Made by a program: the position numbers and the translations under genes. The notes beneath the pieces were generated by a model. That model was not told the DNA's origin and ran no database searches. It saw only the letters and a program-made list of their open reading frames with translations. Positions 60,952-64,000 of a stretch of DNA of 64,000 nt are shown piece after piece. The first letter of the stretch is position 1, and the number at the start of each line of letters is the position of its first letter. Location: NCBI GenBank assembly GCA_039961635.1, contig JABRWB010000031.1:26064-90063 (forward strand), read 5' to 3'. This stretch comes from a bacterium. Lineage in GTDB: Bacteria; 4484-113; JAGGVC01.

Positions 60952-61836
60952 ATGAACGCACCATTCGGAAAAGTGGTAACGGCCGTCATAACTCCATTCA
61001 CCGAGGGGGGGGCGGAAATAGACTACGTAGCGGTCGAAAGGCTTGCCGCTCATTTGTGCCCGGAGCACACCGACAGCGTCGTAGTATGCGGAACGACAGG
61101 CGAAGGCCCGACAATCACCCGCACCGAAAAACTTGCGCTTTGGGAATACTGGCTAGGCGCGGCGCCGGAGGGAATAAAGATTATCGCCAATACCGGCACG
61201 AACAACACCGCGGAGTCGGTCGAGCTTACGCAGAAGGCGAAGCGAATCGGCGTCCACGCGGCGATGGCGGTTATGCCCTATTACAACAAGCCGAACTTTG
61301 ACGGCCAGATCGCGCACTTCACCGCGGTCGCCGACTGCGGGCTGCCCGTGATGCTGTACAACGTGCCCGGTCGCACCGGCGGCAAGCTTCTGCCCGAGGC
61401 CGCGTGCGAGCTTTCGAAGCATCCGAACATCGTCGCGATTAAGGAAGCCGCGGGCGATCCACTGCTTGTCACTTATTTCAAAGAGAACGCCACACCGGGA
61501 TTCGCGGTGTACAGCGGCGACGACCCGCTGACTTACGAGATGTGCAAACTCGGCGGCGCGGGAGTGGTCAGCGTCGCAAGCCACCTGGTCGGCCGCGAAA
61601 TCCGCGAGATGATAGACGCGGTGCAATCCGGAGACGACGCGAAAGCGAAGGCCATTCACGAGCGGCTGACGCCGCTGTTCGACGCAATTTTCGTCACGAC
61701 GAATCCGATTCCGATAAAAACCGCGTGCGCGATGCTGGGACTGTGCGATGAGGAATTCCGGCTGCCGATGACGCGGATGCGGGACGCGGAGCGCAACGCG
61801 CTGGCGGAGTTGATGGGGAAGTTTGGGCTTTTGTAG
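60952..61836 (+). CDS. dapA: 4-hydroxy-tetrahydrodipicolinate synthase
   Basis: DapA condenses pyruvate with aspartate semialdehyde. The 294-residue TIM barrel shows TAVITPFTEGGAEID, CGTTGEGPTITRTEK, MPYYNKP, the Tyr136 motif YNVPGRTG and the Schiff-base lysine VAIKEAAGD (Lys164), followed by VYSGDD. AAGGA precedes the ATG. Its TAG stop codon lies inside the GTAG of the first REP repeat (61833-61856), so the original gene end may have been changed by the repeat. The protein still has normal length. Confidence 0.97.
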   Translation: MNAPFGKVVTAVITPFTEGGAEIDYVAVERLAAHLCPEHTDSVVVCGTTGEGPTITRTEKLALWEYWLGAAPEGIKIIANTGTNNTAESVELTQKAKRIGVHAAMAVMPYYNKPNFDGQIAHFTAVADCGLPVMLYNVPGRTGGKLLPEAACELSKHPNIVAIKEAAGDPLLVTYFKENATPGFAVYSGDDPLTYEMCKLGGAGVVSVASHLVGREIREMIDAVQSGDDAKAKAIHERLTPLFDAIFVTTNPIPIKTACAMLGLCDEEFRLPMTRMRDAERNALAELMGKFGLL

Positions 61837-61856
61837 GGGCGCACTGCGTGCGCCCG
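61833..61856 (+). repeat. REP-like repeat, copy 1 (overlaps dapA stop)
   Basis: GTAG, then arm GGGCGCAC, loop TGC, arm GTGCGCCC and a final G. The hairpin has 8 perfect pairs. Confidence 0.85.
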
Positions 61857-61887
61857 AAAAGCGACAAACCGGCCTGACAATCCCACC

Positions 61888-61911
61888 GTAGGGGCGCACT
61901 GCGTGCGCCCG
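61888..61911 (+). repeat. REP-like repeat, copy 2
   Basis: Identical to copy 1 over 24 bases, same orientation, 15 bases from the end of the transposase gene. CACC precedes the repeat here and in copy 3. Confidence 0.87.
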
Positions 61912-61926
61912 TAAAATAACGCAACG

Positions 61927-62484
61927 TCAATGCTGCCTGAATTCCTCGTCCGACTCCCAATTCGCGGGATTATCTAAAATGTACTGCTTTATCAAATATA
62001 AATCCTTCTCACTCCGTATCACGTGCTCGTAAAATCCCCGCTGCCATACGGCGTGTTTCACTTGCGGATTCAATTCGTTAATCCTTTTCGTCACCGCCGC
62101 TTTGAATCCCGCAATGAACGACGACAGCGATTGCGGCTCGCGCCTGACCTTCCCCTTGCGCCGCAGATATCCGATTTCAGAAGCGGATTCCGCAGCGGGT
62201 AATCCCGGTCCGGATTTGGTCAGAACCACAATTCCGTGCAGGTGATTAGGCATGACTACAAATTCTTCAAGCGCGATATGCGGGCGCATATTCGCCGATT
62301 TGAGCCATTCTTCTTCGACGATTCTGCCCACTTCTGAAAGCAACGATCTGCCATTTTTGATTTTGCCGAAAATGCAGCGTTTTTCATGCGAGCAAATCGT
62401 GGCGAAATAATACGCCTGTGTCGAATAGTCCCATGCCTTCAGGCGCACGACTTTACGGTCGGGCAATTCGGACGGCCTTTCCAT
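61927..62484 (-). CDS. REP-associated tyrosine transposase (RAYT, IS200/Y1 family)
   Basis: The 185-residue protein belongs to the Y1 HUH group. The N-terminal strand is YYFATICSHEKRCIFG, the HUH-type metal motif is MPNHLHGIV (His81, His83), the late helix is SSFIAGFKAAVTKRINE, and the C-terminal block VWQRGFYEHVIRSEKDLYLIKQYILDNPANW holds the likely catalytic Tyr168. RAYTs cut and join DNA at REP hairpins preceded by GTAG. It is bracketed by inverted copies of exactly such a repeat. No ribosome site is seen. It is a domesticated-type element: no terminal repeats beyond the REPs, and no partner genes. Confidence 0.92.
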   Translation of the reverse strand: MERPSELPDRKVVRLKAWDYSTQAYYFATICSHEKRCIFGKIKNGRSLLSEVGRIVEEEWLKSANMRPHIALEEFVVMPNHLHGIVVLTKSGPGLPAAESASEIGYLRRKGKVRREPQSLSSFIAGFKAAVTKRINELNPQVKHAVWQRGFYEHVIRSEKDLYLIKQYILDNPANWESDEEFRQH

Positions 62485-62487
62485 ATT

Positions 62488-62616
62488 TCAATACTTAGCC
62501 GGGCATGGCGGGCGCACGCAGTGCGCCCCTACGGTGGATGGGCAAGCTTTGCACTCTCGCTGGATGTCCTCCCAGCTTCCTTCGAGCACGATGGTTTTGC
62601 CGTTCAATGCATCCAC
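62488..62616 (-). pseudogene. Possible remnant coding fragment, interrupted by REP copy 3
   Basis: The minus frame is open from 62667 to a TGA at 62490-62488, with a GTG at 62616. It reads LHVDALNGKTIVLEGSWEDIQ and then runs into residues encoded by the repeat. It looks like the end of a once longer gene, but no family is recognised. Confidence 0.25.
62509..62532 (-). repeat. REP-like repeat, copy 3 (inverted)
   Basis: Exact reverse complement of copies 1 and 2, 25 bases upstream of the transposase start. With copy 2 it frames the gene symmetrically. Confidence 0.87.
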
Positions 62617-62681
62617 ATGGAGATTATACCCCGTTTCGGCAAGCGTTACCCCGATAATTATCCTGATTCAGGCGCTACACC

Positions 62682-62705
62682 GTAGGGGCGCACTGCGTGC
62701 GCCGG
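62682..62705 (+). repeat. REP-like repeat, copy 4
   Basis: Same as copies 1 and 2 except for one base near the 3' end (C to G at position 23). It lies 40 bases before the orphan gene. Confidence 0.83.
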
Positions 62706-62745
62706 CAATATTGTCCGGAATCTGGTAACATTTCGGCGGCATTTC

Positions 62746-63570
62746 ATGAAACCTCGCCGCAGAATACGGTTGTTTGTATTCATCGCAATCGCCGCCGCGC
62801 TCATTCCGTTCGTAATCTGGCTGAACATGCCGCTGTACCCGGGCCACCTGCCCTGCGAGCCGCCGATAAAGGAGCAGTTGGACCAGCAAATTCGCGACAT
62901 TGAATATGGAATCACAACCGAGATGCCAATTCCACTTATTATCTACGCCGAAGAGATAAATCGACTTGAAATAACACAAATCGAGCAGTCATTAATTGCC
63001 AATGAGTGGAACCTTGGGTATGGCATTCCAACAACATACGGCACATATAAAACACATTATTCAAAGAAATTCGCCGACATAGAAGTAGATTGGGACGATG
63101 GGCAGTATAAAGGTAGACAAATGCATGTATTTAGCATTTCATCTGCCTTAAAGGCATACGATATGTCGGGAAATGAAATTAAATCGCACCGCTACGAGCA
63201 GGACATTTCGCTGGCGGGGATCGCAAAGGTCGGAGATGATCAAGCCGCTGTAAAGGCGGCACTCGGAAGCAGCGCCGGATTTAGGCTGCCATACGTTTCA
63301 GAAATCGGGCAAATTAAAGGCTCGGTCATTTGGATACTTATGCGTGGCATTTATTCTTATGGAATCGATTTTACAGATGGCAAGGTAGAGAGATTTTACG
63401 TGATGTATTACCTTCCCAATGTACCAGATCGAAGTGATCCAAAATACGAAAGTAAATTGACAAAAGAACTAAAAAGAACATTTGGCATTTACACACCTTT
63501 TGAACGCGCTAAGGTATCTATCTCCTTAGCTTTTTGGACAATTAAAAACTTTTTTGAATCGGTATTCTAG
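62746..63570 (+). CDS. Membrane-anchored hypothetical protein, AT-rich
   Basis: The protein has 274 residues with a basic N-terminus and one membrane segment (about 7-26, IRLFVFIAIAAALIPFVIWL). The remainder is extracytoplasmic and mixed alpha/beta, with DIEVDWDDGQYKGRQMHVFSISSALKAY in the middle and a short hydrophobic stretch near the end. No family is recognised. Much of the gene, from about 62930 on, is clearly richer in A and T than its neighbours and uses AT-ending codons, suggesting acquisition from elsewhere. It lies next to the REP/RAYT cluster and is convergent with pyk. No ribosome site is evident. Confidence 0.75.
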   Translation: MKPRRRIRLFVFIAIAAALIPFVIWLNMPLYPGHLPCEPPIKEQLDQQIRDIEYGITTEMPIPLIIYAEEINRLEITQIEQSLIANEWNLGYGIPTTYGTYKTHYSKKFADIEVDWDDGQYKGRQMHVFSISSALKAYDMSGNEIKSHRYEQDISLAGIAKVGDDQAAVKAALGSSAGFRLPYVSEIGQIKGSVIWILMRGIYSYGIDFTDGKVERFYVMYYLPNVPDRSDPKYESKLTKELKRTFGIYTPFERAKVSISLAFWTIKNFFESVF

Positions 63571-63577
63571 CCCCCCC

Positions 63578-64000
63578 CTACACCCCCGCCTGCTCCACTT
63601 TGACGAAGTTGGTTATCCCGCTCCTGCCCGCGGGGATTCCTCCGATGAACACAAGATAATCCCCCGCTTCGCATTCGGGCATCTCCGGCAGTTTTTTGAC
63701 GTGCTCCCACAGCGGCTTGTCCGGATTGAGCAGCGCCTCGGTGAGCACCGGGATCACGCCGAACGAAAGAGCGAGCCGCCTTGCCGCGGCCAGGCTGTTC
63801 GTGGGCGCCACGACCGCGCACCCCGGCCGGAACCGCGCCACGTTGCGCGCCGAAAACCCGCTGGCGGTCGGCGCGATTATCGCTTTCGCGCCAAGCCGCC
63901 GCGCCATCCTGCACGCGGACAGCGCCACCTGCTCCGCGATCGGATCGAACCCCGGCGCATGGTCGCGCCCGTGCTCGCTGTACTCCGGAACGCTCTCCTC
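63578..64000 (-). CDS. pyk: Pyruvate kinase, C-terminal part (runs off the window)
   Basis: Pyruvate kinase makes pyruvate and ATP in glycolysis. About 140 codons are present, open at the right edge. They match the C-terminal allosteric domain: IAEQVALSACRMARRLGAKAIIAPTASGFSARNVARFRPGCAVVAPTNSLAAARRLALSFGVIPVL. A short tail FIGGIPAGRSGITNFVKVEQAGV ends the protein, as is usual for the family. The catalytic barrel is outside the window. It converges on the orphan gene with seven C residues between the stops. Confidence 0.93.
   Translation of the reverse strand, partial: EESVPEYSEHGRDHAPGFDPIAEQVALSACRMARRLGAKAIIAPTASGFSARNVARFRPGCAVVAPTNSLAAARRLALSFGVIPVLTEALLNPDKPLWEHVKKLPEMPECEAGDYLVFIGGIPAGRSGITNFVKVEQAGV

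Noticed and set aside
61833..62705. CRISPR array
   Set aside because: Only four repeats, in mixed orientation and irregular spacing, with a transposase between them. They are REP hairpins.
63571..63578. Run of eight C between the orphan gene and pyk as an assembly error
   Set aside because: Both flanking genes end cleanly with stop codons on either side, so the run does not disrupt anything and cannot be called an error from this sequence alone.

Overview
The window is a stretch of chromosome from a diderm bacterium, moderately GC-rich by eye and densely packed with genes. It holds an outer-membrane beta-barrel protein, several secreted lipoproteins, MreC/MreD/PBP2 and a full 14-subunit complex I, so it comes from a rod-forming, respiring Gram-negative-type cell. 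Split glycine dehydrogenase, a stand-alone acyl-CoA mutase large subunit, SufS/SufU and long unrecognised lipoproteins do not fit a familiar Proteobacterial layout. An uncultured or candidate phylum is my guess, and I cannot name it. I see no rRNA, tRNA or CRISPR array, and no gene-free gap exceeds 300 bases.

Layout. 1-1355 (minus): partial peptide ABC transporter ATPase and thiD. 1423-5739 (minus): a three-gene outer-membrane electron-transfer operon (haem lipoprotein, decaheme MtrA/DmsE-type cytochrome, beta-barrel) behind a near-consensus promoter. 5867-10032 (minus): ispA-dxs-hflX, making isoprenoid precursors. 10112-13342: a HIT protein, sufS-sufU, secG and an anchored regulatory-like domain protein. 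13432-28673 (minus): nuoA to nuoN in canonical order. 28796-33094 (minus): glmU-prs and an RDD/zinc-ribbon pair. 33152-36351 (plus): mreC-mreD-mrdA. 36405-39062: acyl-CoA mutase and a homocysteine methyltransferase-like gene. 39140-43639 (plus): rpsB-tsf-pyrH-frr-uppS-cdsA. 43772-46641 (plus): gcvPA-gcvPB. 46652-53600 (minus): subtilisin-like lipoprotein, degenerate MoeA, MoxR ATPase and a lipoprotein. 53617-58182: a MocR regulator divergent from a 922-residue repeat lipoprotein, with an AAGTGG-type operator array between them. 58330-61836 (plus): plsC-dapB-asd-dapA. 61833-62705: a REP-associated transposase among four copies of a GTAG-plus-hairpin repeat. The window ends with an AT-rich orphan gene and the C-terminal part of pyruvate kinase (minus).

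How the parts work together. Complex I feeds electrons from NADH into a quinone pool. The MtrAB-like conduit with its haem lipoprotein could carry electrons across the outer membrane to (or from) an external partner. The other blocks are housekeeping: cell-wall precursors (uppS, dap genes, glmU, mrdA), lipids (cdsA, plsC), translation (rpsB, tsf, frr) and Fe-S assembly (suf).

Two layers stand out beyond the genes. Promoters are unusually easy to read: several are extended -10 (TGnTAnAAT) and several have 17-base spacers. Three genes lack a Shine-Dalgarno sequence and have the -10 box only 6-8 bases before the start codon, suggesting leaderless mRNAs. Start codons TTG and GTG are common, and I moved several starts to match visible ribosome sites.
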